Positions 47,101 to 58,220 of a stretch of DNA of 64,000 nt are shown one piece after another. The first letter of the stretch is position 1, and the number at the start of each line of letters is the position of its first letter. A program made the translations under genes and the position numbers. Source of the DNA: Sindora glabra (taxonomy: Eukaryota; Streptophyta; Magnoliopsida; Fabales; Fabaceae); NCBI GenBank assembly GCA_020226215.1, contig CM035233.1:76203317-76267316 (forward strand). The letters are read 5' to 3'. The notes beneath the pieces are model-generated. The model did not search any database. It was not told the origin of the DNA and saw nothing but the letters and a program-made list of their open reading frames with translations.

Positions 47101-48334
47101 TTCACTGCAAACTTTCTTTGGACCTATGAATCATGTAGTTGTTTTTGCTGTTTGTATTGTCTGATGATGTGGTTTCACAAAGTTATTGATCAGAATTGCT
47201 ATTTTCATTAGTAGAAATTCGGAACTACCCTTTGTACCCGTCCATTTAAGAGAGCAAAAGTTAGATCCAAAAAGGTGCAGGATGGCTAAATATAAAGCAT
47301 TTAGCAAGTATTGTCTGAGGGCAATATAAAGTTTTGCTTTCTGAGTGTGTAATATTTTGTTCTGTTTTGCAAAAGAAGAAGGAGAAGAAAAAGAATCACT
47401 ATCGGGATAGTGATGTCATTTTGACATCAATACTCGTTCTGCTTATGAGGATTTTTTGGGTTTTTATGATGGATAGTCAAAGAAACTGATAGGCTTTATT
47501 GCTTCTGTACACTTGTTTATTACTCCTATTTCTTTTTCATTGTAAATCACTTTTGGAAGTAATGTTAGTTGTTGTACTTTAAAATTCTTCTCTTTATTAG
47601 AAAAAGTCTCCATGAACTGTTTTACATTAAACACAGTTGCTTCATCTGCTAATTATTGTTTTTCTTCAAATTCTGATATTGGACTGTATAATACAGGTCA
47701 TGGAAGTGGGAGGAACACCAACTATTGGGGATTGTGCCATGATCTTGCGTGCAGCCATAAGAGCTCCTTTGCCTTCAGCCTTCTTGACAATATTGCAGAC
47801 AACTCATAGTCTTGGTTATAAATTTGGAAGGTAATTCTGTAATTCTGTAATTCTTTATATACCAAGACTACTATGATTCTTGATTGAACTACTGAATTTA
47901 CACCCAAAAAAAAAAAAAATGACATGCTTAATCAATATGTGCTTGTCAAAGTGGTTATCAACCAGAAAATAAGCTAGAGCGTACGAGTTAGCAAGAGAAG
48001 CATTATCTGGCTATATTTGGCTTCGGAAACAGTAATATTTTTACTTTCAAGATACATTACTTGCATATACGTGAGAATTGCAAAATGAAGACACCTTGCG
48101 TCACCTACCTTCCCTTATGTTATTTTGCAGCTAATAGTTGTCTCTTTTCCCATTTGCAGACCCCTTTATGATGAGATCATTTCTCTCTGTCTTGATCTTG
48201 GGGAACTAGATGCAGCTGTTGCAGTAGTTGCAGACTTGGAGACAACAGGGATCATGGTTTCAGACCAGACCTTGGACAGGGTCATTACAGCCAAACAGAA
48301 CATTGACAGTACTTCTAATGATGATTCATTATAG
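41128..48334 (+). CDS. pTAC3/PAP1, SAP- and PPR-motif plastid transcription protein (13 exons)
   Basis: Exons: 41128-41451, 41691-41862, 41968-42185, 42630-42690, 42951-43023, 43449-43526, 43938-44095, 44935-45103, 45616-46081, 46194-46595, 46869-47075, 47697-47830, 48160-48334. These give 878 residues (the Arabidopsis protein is about 910). The protein is part of the plastid-encoded RNA polymerase complex and the plastid nucleoid. Residues 1 to about 40 look like a chloroplast transit peptide rich in S, P and R. PPR-like helical repeats span about 60-400 and recur near the C-terminus (about 790-860). A SAP DNA-binding motif (SKMIVSELKEELEAQGLP..LYQRV) lies at about 517-552, and an acidic stretch at about 565-690. 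The sequence stays very close to Arabidopsis (for example 'TFHFNCLLSVQATCGIPE', 'EEGGLTGERKRWVPRRGKTP'). No lesion is seen. Exon 11 could end three bases earlier. Confidence 0.92.
43583..43628 (+). repeat. GT microsatellite and G-rich run in PTAC3 intron 6
   Basis: A (GT)n run interrupted by 'atgc' is followed by seven G, C, four G, AGA and four G (43610-43628). The G tracts meet the usual pattern for a potential G-quadruplex on the transcribed RNA. It lies well inside the intron, away from the splice sites. Confidence 0.75.
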
Positions 48335-49618
48335 CTGTAGGATGGTGATTTTTTTGTACTGATATAGCAAGTGTTTCTAGTGTCATTTCAGGTGAAATCC
48401 TTCTAGATTTTATACTGTTGCTGCGCCAGATTTCATTGCGCACACATACAGACAGTCTGTCACGGTGCATATTAACAGTTCAATCTGGCGGATGAGGGTT
48501 ACAGAAAAATACTTCTAACATGCTAACCGATATGATTATTGATCAAGAATTTCAACATTTTTTTACCAAAAATAAAAAGAAATCTATTTTGTTTGGACGG
48601 AGATCCCTCAGGTGATGCCTTCAAACCTGAAGTACCCCAGAACCAAGTTCTTGGAAGTGCTTGTAAACCATCTGTTTCTCCTAATCCAACCAAAAACGTT
48701 GACCAATTTTTGCAACATTTTTGCGTCTGGCAGGGGCGAGCCTTCTACTCGATGATAAATGAAGATCAACTGCTTCCAATTGCATTGATTAGACAAAAAG
48801 GATATATACGATTAGTTAATTAACCAAATATTACTCTTTTAAGAATCAAATGTAATCAATTTATTATTACTCCTACCATATTATCTGTGGTTTTAGAGAA
48901 ATTATTTTATTCTTATTCAGTATTTCGGAAAAATTAAGAATGGATTGATTTTTTTTAAAAAAATGGCTCCCATTCTCCTATTAAATACTTAATTACTCCA
49001 AAAAGTAATTAACCTTTAACAAAGGATAAAATGCATGGTGCATCAACGTCTATTTATTTTTAGAAAGATTTTTCCAATAAGAAAAATCCATTTTGAAAGA
49101 CTATTATATGCATTTATGCTTTGTAATTAAACAAGAAATGATACTTAAAAATGGAAGATAATTTTCTTTAAAAAGGAGGATGTTGTTATCCATCAAACTC
49201 TTTATATTTAACATATATAAATTACTTTTTACCATCTTTATATTTTGTACTTATATTTGTTTGGAAGACATTTTTCATTAAAATATACACAAGCATTTTA
49301 AAAAAAAAAAAATCCCAGATAGCATTGCTATCATTCGTGTATATACACCCCTTTAGTCTCAACAATTGAGAGCAAATCAGCTCCTCAATCTCATGGTTAG
49401 AGATGTATGATGAAATAGGATCTTGAAGCATGGCATCAGAGTCAGATTATGGGAACAATCTCTATGTATCAAACTCGCAAAAATATTACGACAACCCAAA
49501 ACTCAGACGGGCGGTACATAACCACCTGCCTACATGCATTTCTTTTTATTTGTCAAAGTGAAGTAACATATGGTTTCGATAAATTAAGTTGCACTGAGGG
49601 ACTGAGAAATCAAGTTAT
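48335..49618. other. 3' flank of PTAC3 and intergenic
   Basis: It starts with the PTAC3 3' untranslated region. A frame at 48539-48823 has a moderate composition (plus strand) but matches no family I know. AT-rich DNA follows. No gene is supported between the two convergent genes. Confidence 0.45.
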
Positions 49619-50362
49619 CTATCTAGCTGTTGTGTACCAGAGTTGTTTCTCAGGTTTGTCGACAAAGTTCTCGTCCATTTGAAATGCTTTGGTGAGAACC
49701 TGAGGTGTGATGTGGGGTTTATATCCAAACACAGCATTTGCAACGGCCATAATTCCTGGATTTTGACTGCTGAAAGCAGCAAGTGCCACAGCATTGCCAG
49801 AAGCTAATTCAGTTGGAAGTGAATCGTGCCGATTGGAAACACAAATACATCTCCTTTTATCAACACTTTGGAGAAGAGACGGTTGTTATTTTGATTGGAC
49901 GCTACAAATCCAACACAGAGAATGCCTTCCAAGACCACTAGCATCTCTGTGGCTCTCGGGTGAGTATGCAGTGGGTTTAAACCCTTGGGTGCATAATCTA
50001 TGCGAACAATAGATATGCCAAGAGTGTTGAGCCCCGATAGTTGATCCACAAATACAGGAGTAACTCTGGAACCAAGCGGGTTGTTAGTGTTCCCCGGCCT
50101 GTCCAATGAAATCCTGGGTTTTGACTAGTTTTTGATCTTCGCAGAATCTTCCATTCACAAATACTATGGACAAAAACAACATGCTGAGAAATAAGCTTAT
50201 ATTAAACGTGCATAATTGATAACAATTAGTTTAGTACATACCACCATTCTTGGTATCATCGATTCCCACACACAAGTCCTGAAGAGGGCTGGGATCGCAG
50301 GCGGAGGCAACAGAGGATGCCAATGCTGAGAAAAGAACAATAATGTAGACAAGAGCTTACAT
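49619..50362 (-). pseudogene. germin-like protein, recently broken
   Basis: The layout is a normal germin-like gene on the minus strand. Exon 1 is 50362-50242 (signal peptide, ACDPSPLQDLCVGI..DTKNG). A short intron with donor GTATGT and acceptor CATAG follows, then exon 2 is 50163-49619, ending LWYTTAR and TAG. The cupin boxes are intact: HTHPRATEMLVVLEG supplies two His and Glu of the Mn site, and GTIHFQLN the third His. Three lesions break it. Codon 2 is TAA (50359-50357). The frame shifts near 50100-50110, before PGNTNNPLGS. It shifts again at 49804-49806 (TAG right after HFQLN), beyond which the normal tail (NAVALAAFSSQNPG..) reads in another frame. Functional members are secreted cell-wall cupins with oxidase, superoxide dismutase or binding activity. 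The rest is so well preserved that the loss must be recent; an assembly error is possible. Confidence 0.88.
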
Positions 50363-50394
50363 GGTCCTAGCGTGGACCGAGTTTTCTTAAATGG

Positions 50395-50402
50395 GATTTA
50401 TA
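50395..50402 (-). promoter_or_regulatory. TATA box of the germin-like pseudogene
   Basis: On the minus strand, TATAAATC lies about 33 bases upstream of the ATG at 50362. Its presence supports this ATG as the ancestral start, although the next codon is now a stop. Confidence 0.55.
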
Positions 50403-51034
50403 GGCAGGACAGTTTCACCTATATGATTTAGTTTTCACCTATTCTTTAACAACCACATGCATCTTTTCCCAACCCTCCTTCTCAAAAATGATTCCTCCAA
50501 TTGATGGCATTGGCAACTATGCTTACCACTCTGCTCATTATCATATGAGAATGGGTCATCTAATTAAGGCATATCATTAAATATTCTATATACTAAAATG
50601 TTAAAAGTAAAAAAATTGATAAAAAATAATTTCTTCTTTTTTTCTATTAACATGACTTTTAATATCATTATTTTTAATTACAAGATAAAGAAATAATATA
50701 TCACTCTTTTATTTACGTGGAAATAAATGAGATTTTTAAAAATTAGGTGTTCTTATTTATTGTAAATTTAGCAATATTTCTTATTTTTTGTTCCATAGGA
50801 ACCATGATGAAAGCAAAATTACGTGCTGTTGGGCCTGCCTTGTCCTAAACCGATGCCTAGTTCTGAAAACTTGGGTTTCCGTGTCCAGACGGGCTTTCGG
50901 TTTAACGAACTTGATCTCGGGTCGGGATTAGTTAGAGCGTGTAACTACATTTTCTGGTTCGGATCGACAGGGTTCATGCAGGATCCCAAATTTCTGAAGA
51001 GTTCAGATGAACTTCTCCCCGATTCTAAGCTGCC
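50403..51034. other. divergent intergenic region, germin-like pseudogene / SNRNP48
   Basis: About 630 bp between two divergent genes. The half nearer SNRNP48 becomes GC-rich and contains TGGGCC (50830-50835), a site II type motif common in promoters of constitutively expressed plant genes. The open frame at 50823-51038 ends at the SNRNP48 start and is most likely its 5' leader. Confidence 0.5.
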
Positions 51035-54000
51035 ATGAATCCCTCTGCTCTATGTCCCAATCCATCCCTCAACTTCTCCCCTCATTCCAACCCAAACCCT
51101 AATTTCTTCAATCCTCAAAATCAAACTCCTCCTCCTTCGGACCTCTCAACGACTCTCTCTTCCCTTAACGACCTTCTTTACCTCTCCTACCGTACGACTT
51201 GTCTCCTTCCTTCTTCACAATCCCCAAATCCCAATTTCATACAATGTCCATTTGATCCTTCCCACCTGATGCCCCCTGAATCCCTCTTCCTTCACCACCT
51301 TCGTTGCCCTTCGTCTCCTCGCCCTCTTTCTAATCCCAGCGACCTCCTTCAATCCTTATGTTACCCCAAAACGCTCAAACATTCTGATGAATATCGCGGC
51401 GAGATTTGTGGGGTGCAAAAGCTCCATGATTCTGATTCTGAACTCTCTTTCTCTTTGGACGATTACGTTGATTTTAGTTTCAACTTCTTTTACCGTGATT
51501 GCCCCAGTGTGGTTAATTTATCTCATGGAGATGCTATGGAGAGAACTTTTAAGCTTCCTTCTTTCTTATCAATTGAATGTGTTGATTTTACAGAAGGCAA
51601 AATTGGAGAGATTATGACGGCTGAGATGAAGTGTTTGAAAATACTTCCTTCCGAGTATTGGGCTATCAGAACTGAAGTTGAAGCTTGGAATGACTTCCCT
51701 GCTACATACTCGTATGGTATTCTTGTTGTGATTTTAGCTCTAGGAATCGCTAAGGAACGCGGTTTAATGAAATGGGTCATAGCAAATTCACCAAGATATG
51801 GGGTTGTGATTGATACAGCTATGCAACAGCATATATATTTGCTGTTTAGTTTATGCTTGAAGTCAATTATAAGAGAAGCATTAAATTTGATGCAAAACAA
51901 GCAAAATTTGGAGTCGAATTGTCCTGGCAAGAGTTTTAAGTGTCCCAATTTGATTCAGGCATCCACATGGTTAGCATCTCAGCTTTCTATTTTGTATGGT
52001 GCAACAAACGGGAAGCCCTTTGTTCTTAATTTGCTTAAGGCATGTATTTTGAAGAGTGCGTGGAATCTATTATTGTTTCCTTTCGAGCGAAAGGGTACTG
52101 AAGCTTCAGCTTTAAAAGGGGAGATCCATAATTTAGATACCAAAAGCAGGGTCATCGAGGATGCAAAAGTTGATATTCCTCATGAAGAAAGTACAAATTG
52201 TGCACGGAATAACGATGTGGATGGAACTGCTTGTAGCAGGAGGATTTTTGTGTCCCAAGTTGCGGCAGCTGTTGCTGCATTGTTTGAGCGGGCTTTGCTT
52301 GAAAATAGAATAAAAGGAATGTGGTTTTCTCAGCAACCGTCTAATTATCAGCTGTGCGTTGCTTTTACCGTTTAACTGTTGCTCTCAATTTTTTTTTCTT
52401 TTTTGGGTCTCCCCCCTTCCTCTCTTTCTCTATATTTGGTGAAACTCCGGCGAACTCCACTCGAGAAGAGTCGGGTTTAATTGCCCACGAATATTCATGC
52501 ACATCACGCACTTTCCTATATGTATCCAACTGTTAAATCACCTCCTTTCATCTGTGGATTGTTTAACCACACCAAGCGTCCGAAACATCCTCGTATCATC
52601 ATTCTGTTAGTATTGTGTAATCTGTCATACATTAATAATCCCAGATTCAGAAAATCTTGTCATCTTGGATATGAAAGTTTGTCATATCTTTGTGTGTTTT
52701 CGTTGTAGGTATTTTTACATGTTGCATTCAATTTTACCATATGACTATTGTGCTTTTCTTTGTCTCTGGCTTCAGGTGTAATGATATTTGTCATCACTGA
52801 ACAGTATTTTACCTTTCCTATTTTGTCTTTGTTAATTTTTAACCAAATTATTTTGGATATCATAATGTTTTCTAAATATGTACAGCTGTAATTCCCCAGG
52901 ATTGCCGAGCATTCTTATGCGTCTGGGAAAGCTAGTGAGGAGCGTAAAAATCGTTCTAATTATAGACCTGTAATTGATTACGATGGACTTCCTCGGCGAC
53001 AGTCATCTGGCCAGGTAATTTGAGAGTTGTGTTATCTGTCTAACTGGATGAGTTTTTACTCATTTGGCCTTGCTTGGGCCATTATATTGAGTAGTTACTG
53101 ATGGACTATTGGGTAAATTAGTTTTGCTTCTATGTTATCCTTGGGCTTGACGCTAACTTGACGCTAATATAGCATCAAAGGACTACTAGAATGCATGTGC
53201 TAGTGCTATATATTTCCCACTTGCTTGCATGTACAGAATGTCAATATCATGGAAGGGACTGATTCTATTTGTATCTTAAAATTTTGGTTCTCACCTTTGA
53301 AAATTTATTCATTGGAATTGAATATAATCTTTACATTTTTTCCCCAACAATTCACTTATTATCAACCTTCTGTTAATCATAGGAATCAATTAAGACAAAG
53401 ACACGAGAGGATTTGCTAGCTGAAGAAAGGGATTACAAACGCCGAAGAATGTCTTACCGTGGCAAGAAGATAAAACGATCAACTTTACAGGTGGGAAACA
53501 ATTATAATTTTTTGGCTTGTGAAAATAGAAGTGACATCAAGCTCTACCCACTTAATCATGAATTTATATGAATGCTTTTAAATTATCATGGATTTGTTCT
53601 CATTTGTGCTAGTATTATAGTGGAGATGGTGGAGCTTTAATTGGGAAATATCTCTCCTATTTTATATATGAAATCTAAGAAGGAAACCTAATTTTTAATT
53701 AATCTTTATACTTGTTTCCATGATCCTCTTTGAAGGTGATGAGGGACATTATAGAGGAGTACATGGAGGAAATCAAGCAAACCCAAGACATTGCTATTCC
53801 TGTGGAGGAATCTGAAGAGAGTCGTATTTCTCCATCAAATCTACCTTCTGGCCATGACATTCCAATTGAAGCTCAGAATTTAAGAAAAAGCAATCATGAC
53901 ACACCTGAAGCAACAGTATGCAACCCAACACACTTTGAGCAAAAAACAAATTCTAAATATTACAAAAGCAAAGCTGTCAAGGATGCCTCTGCCCGAGATT

Positions 54001-54353
54001 ATGAACAACCCAAACGGGAACATTATAGGAATCATGACTATGTAGAAGATCAATGGTGTACTGATCAAGAAAGATATGATAGAAGGCAAACTTCTAGAAG
54101 CCCTGAAAGACACAAAACTCACAGCCGGTCCCACGAGCACGGCAGTCATAATAAGAAACATGATTATTCAAATGAAAAGAAGTATGATCACAATTCAAGA
54201 TCTGAAGATAGGTGGCGAAAGAGCTCACGCAGGAATCATGATTCTGAATCCTCCTTGGAAAACACGTTTGGAGATAGATATGTTCCTCCAGAATCTCCTG
54301 ACATCTGGGATGATGGCATCTTCCCTGGTACACACTATATAAAGCCAGAGTAA
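51035..54353 (+). CDS. U11/U12 snRNP 48 kDa protein (4 exons)
   Basis: Exons 51035-52353, 52900-53014, 53383-53490 and 53736-54353 join in frame to 719 residues, close to the Arabidopsis U11-48K protein as I remember it. The N-terminus is Pro/Asn/Ser-rich. A CHHC zinc finger lies at 71-91 (Cys71, His77, His87, Cys91 in CPFDPSHLM..LHHLRC). In the family this finger contacts the 5' splice site of U12-type introns as part of the minor spliceosome in the nucleus. Around residues 441-535 lies the conserved basic region: IAEHSYASGKASEER, then TREDLLAEERDYKRRRMSYRGKK, then VMRDIIEEYMEEI. The C-terminus (about 620-690) is rich in R, S, H and D, like an RS domain. All three introns are GT-AG. The exon 1 donor (CT|GTGCGT) joins to G|ATT, restoring QL-IAEHS. 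It looks intact. Confidence 0.9.
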
Positions 54354-56690
54354 TTCTACAGTAAGGAAGAACTTAATGAACATCTTCGCTAGAGCTAGAG
54401 GAAGTATTTAGAAGAGAGGTAAGTTTCATGGTTACATTTTTAAATCAGATGTAGTTGCATATTGTTTGAGATATGAAGTTCTGTTTTTGACATGGTTTAT
54501 TTGCATAATTTTGCAGTAAGAAATCATGAGGCTTCAGCAATTTTATCACTGTATCCTTCTTTTGTATCCTTAGCCATCAAAGTTCTTATCTAAGCAAGCA
54601 TTCCTTGGGGTGAATGTCTGTTTATTGTGTCCTTTATTTTTCCAATTAGAGAGAAAAGCAAGAGAATGGTGGTTCTGACTACAATCTCTGAGTGTTAGAA
54701 AAGAGTAATGCTACTTGGTCATAACAGACCTGGTGGACCTGTACCCCAAAAAAAGAAAAATTCATTTCCGAGCCATTGACTATAGGTTTATTTAACTAGC
54801 ATTACTTATAATTGCAAATTCATGCTGGGGAACAAATTTATTTTTACAATTGATCATACATGTGCTATGATTAATAAAATGAATTAGATGAGGTAACACG
54901 CAATGCCTGGGAGATTGTCAGATGAATGATGTACGTTACCATCTTCCAGATTATAAGGCCATATATATATATATATATCAACTTTTGTAGGAACCTGAAC
55001 AATTTCAATTTTTTTTGATGGGTTGAAAATGACCAGTCCCTTAATTGTTTTCAACAGGCACAAACTGACCCTAAATTTATGAATTCAAGATCAGTGCTCT
55101 ATGGGTTTGTGTGTTGAAGCATTTGTTGAGTTTGTGAACAATCAATTTGTTTTTGGGTCACTAAGCATAGGTTAGGACTCATTTGTGCTCAAGGCATGAA
55201 TTTTTTTCTTTTCCTCCTCTTATTAAATAATGATTTCACCATTTCCTTCTCTCACATCTCATGGCTTTTGCTAAGTACAGTCGTGCGGAGGCTGGCCAAG
55301 TTTTTGTTGTTGGTTAAGCATGTATTTATTGCAACAAATAAATTCGATAGGTTGGAATTATTTCAATATTACTCAAGATAAATTTTGCATTGCTTGCTGC
55401 TTTCCTGCATTGATTTGTAGCTGGCTGGAAACAAGGGACTGATCCTAATCCCTTGTGTTAACTATGCATTTTATTCATCTTTGCTGCTTCAGAGCTACAC
55501 AATTATTCAATTTTCTTTATGCAGTTGCTCCATTGTGTAATGGTAGGGACTAGAGACTCAGCTCTGATGTAATCATCACAATAAAAATGAGGTGATGTGA
55601 ATAGAGATCCTGTGAGTCACGCTAGTATGACAAGAGAAATTGAAAGATAAGAGGAGTGATGGGATAGGTGTTGAGGGAAGATTAAGTACTTATAGGATTG
55701 ATTTCATTCCTTTGTTGCTGACATACATTTGCTGGAAGCCTGCTAATATCTCCATTATTTGGCCATGGTTATTTTTTACTGCAGATGACAACTCAAATGA
55801 TAAAATGAGGCTTATTTTTTCCATATTGCAAGAGGCGAGCGATAGCACAATGTAAATCTTTTGTGATGGAAACCACTTCAAGATTAGGCTTGCACAAGGT
55901 TGCGCTGCATCATGTAAAAAATATGGGGTTTATGAACTCATTTACCTCCTATTTTCTATCATTAGTACGGTCACATGATTCTTTGTAGGTCGCATTATCA
56001 AGCAAGGAAAGTGAATACTTTATTATAAACTCAAATATGCATTTATTGTTACGTAATTGTCTGTTTGACGTGTCATTGTACGAGCGATAAATACTTGATG
56101 TTCCGATATCTGTTGCAATGTGATTATATGGAAAGGTTGGTACGTTGGCCAGGTGTGGATATCATGCGATGTATGTTCTGTTGTTCTGGCAGGGCATAAA
56201 AACAATAAAAATATATTCCAAAATAGTATGATCGGGTGTTTCTCTTATTATACAAGAAGACTCAGATGTGAAGGAGAAATTTTGGAGTAAATTTCCATTT
56301 TTGATTTTGCGTCCCGGTTAATGTATTATTCTGCTTCTATTCTTCTCCTTTACTCTTGGATTTCCTAGCCAAGGTTCTCTCTCTTTCTATAATAATAATA
56401 ATAATAATAATAATCTTATTTTGGTCTTAGGATGATTGAGATTTTATCAATTGTCTTTCATTAAAAGTTCCTATTAATTTAATTTTTATAAAATGAATTT
56501 TGTTTTAAATTTTAATTCCTTCATAGAATAATTTAATAATTTTTTATGTAGAAAGAGATTAAAATTTAAAATAAAGTTAATTTTATAAAAATTAAATTGA
56601 TATAAATTTTTAATAAAAATAAAAATAATAAAAATTTAATCTTACATATGTTAAAATAGATTTTTAATTATATATATATATATATATATA
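54354..56690. other. 3' flank of SNRNP48 and intergenic
   Basis: It probably includes a long 3' untranslated region (to about 54.5 kb or beyond). There are small microsatellites: (TA)n at 54961-54978 and (AAT)n at 56390-56414. No gene is supported. A stretch near 55525-55570 has a weak tRNA-like look (see rejected items). Confidence 0.45.
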
Positions 56691-56945
56691 TGCCACAGAG
56701 TACAGCCGCTAGGAGCAGATTCCTCCCAGTCAAAATTGGTGGTGCATACCGGGCCGCCAAATGCCATTAAGGTAGAAAAATATAATCAAGGAGGATTAAA
56801 ATAATCGAATTTTGGTGTACGATACTGAATTGTGGACTCAACACGCCACAGCCGTTGCAGTGTGATATATGATCCGTTATGACGTTGGATTTGATGTGAA
56901 TCATCGCCCCAGGTTGTACGATAAACGAACGGATACTAAGAGAAA
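56668..56945. other. (TA)n followed by a GC-richer patch
   Basis: A (TA)n microsatellite (about 56668-56691) precedes about 250 bases with clearly higher GC (ccgggccgccaaatgcc, acacgccacagccgttgcag, cgccccaggttgtacg). No reading frame or domain is visible. It may be a fragment of a former promoter, exon or transposon end. Confidence 0.4.
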
Positions 56946-57589
56946 AATAACGATGTTAGAAAAATAGATAAAGAATTAAAATATTCTTAAAAAATAAGGG
57001 AAGAGAATTATAATAGTATAAAAATGTTCTTATTTACTATTACGTAGAGTCTATCTTATGGTCATTTGCAGATGCAGGCTCCAAATATTATCAGAATTGC
57101 AATGACTCTTTTGTTTAACACAAAAGGCCTAACTTATATATAGAAAAATCACAATAAGAAATTATGAACATACACGTGAATATAATATTTTAGAACACTC
57201 ATGTTCGCCTTGTAAAAAATATCTCCCGTTAAAATTTTTACTAAGGAGTTATTTAATTTATATAAGAAATAAATATTTCAAAAAAAAATTAAACTTTTCA
57301 AAAAATAATTTTTTACGAATTTTTTGAGAAGTGTTTAAAATTATTTGATTAATAATAAAAAATTAATACTTTTCAAAGTTAACTTTTTATATTTTATTCA
57401 ATTTAAACTTAAATTTTTTAAAAATATTATTAAAATAATTATTATATCCTTTAGAATCATAACACAAAATTAGAAATATTAATAAATTTTCATTAAGATA
57501 AATTTTTTAACTTATAATTTCTTACTTTATAATTTAATATAAAAATTAAAATCGACTAAAATAAAAAAAAAATTAAGATGACCATTGTG
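56946..57589. other. intergenic, no feature seen
   Basis: AT-rich sequence with long A and T runs. Nothing is supported. Confidence 0.4.
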
Positions 57590-58220
57590 CCTACATGCAT
57601 GTGCAAATTGTTGACCTCCAAATGTAGATGTCAACGACCTCCATTTTTTTATTTGGATGAAAAATTATACTACTAAATTAATGATAAAAAATGATAAAGG
57701 ATGCTATAATCAATTTATCACTATCATTAATTTTTTTGATTTAATAAGTACATTTATTATGAAGATGAAAAAGAATCAATATAGGTGATACAAAAATTTT
57801 CAATTAATACTTTTATATTAAAATTATTTAAATACCTTTTATTATTTTATTATTATTAAATTAATAGCATAATTTTTTTATATAGATGAAAGAGTTGAGA
57901 TTAACCTCCACATGCTTATGTGAGGTTAGCAATCTCCATTCTTTCTATTAAAAGAAAAAAAATAATATTATTAATTTAATAATAATAAAATAATAAATAG
58001 TATTGAAGTTAATTTATCATCACTAATATTTTATTAAATTAATTAATGCATTTATTGTAAAAAATCAAGAGAATTAGTAAAGTTCATCTAAATATTTTAA
58101 ATTTATATTTCTTTATTAAAATTACTTAATGTATATTATTTTTTTATTTTTTAAGTTAAGGATGATTTTTTTATCAAATTAGAAGAATTGAGATTGCTAA
58201 TCTTCAAATAAGAATATGGA
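57590..58220 (+). repeat. local tandem repeat, period about 300 bp
   Basis: Blocks starting 'gacctccaaatg..cgacctccattt' (about 57610) and 'aacctccacatgc..gcaatctccatt' (about 57905) are each followed by the same AT-rich string order. For example, 'tttatcactatcattaattt..acatttatt' at 57713 matches 'tttatcatcactaatatttt..gcatttatt' at 58012. A third start, 'gctaatcttcaaa', appears near 58175. Confidence 0.55.

Noticed and set aside
48539..48823. Possible small gene downstream of PTAC3
   Set aside because: It has no recognisable domain, no supporting splice signals or promoter, and probably lies in or after the 3' untranslated region.
50823..51038. Open frame of 71 codons just upstream of SNRNP48
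   Set aside because: It has no conserved content, overlaps the SNRNP48 start and is best read as its 5' leader.
51523..51948. Minus-strand frame of 141 codons within SNRNP48 exon 1
   Set aside because: It lies opposite a conserved coding exon and has no family similarity.
55520..55640. tRNA-like or box C/D snoRNA-like sequence (ccattgtgtaatggtaggg, several tgatg motifs)
   Set aside because: The A-box-like string is not followed by a proper anticodon arm, B box or acceptor pairing, and no paired C and D boxes with terminal stem could be found.
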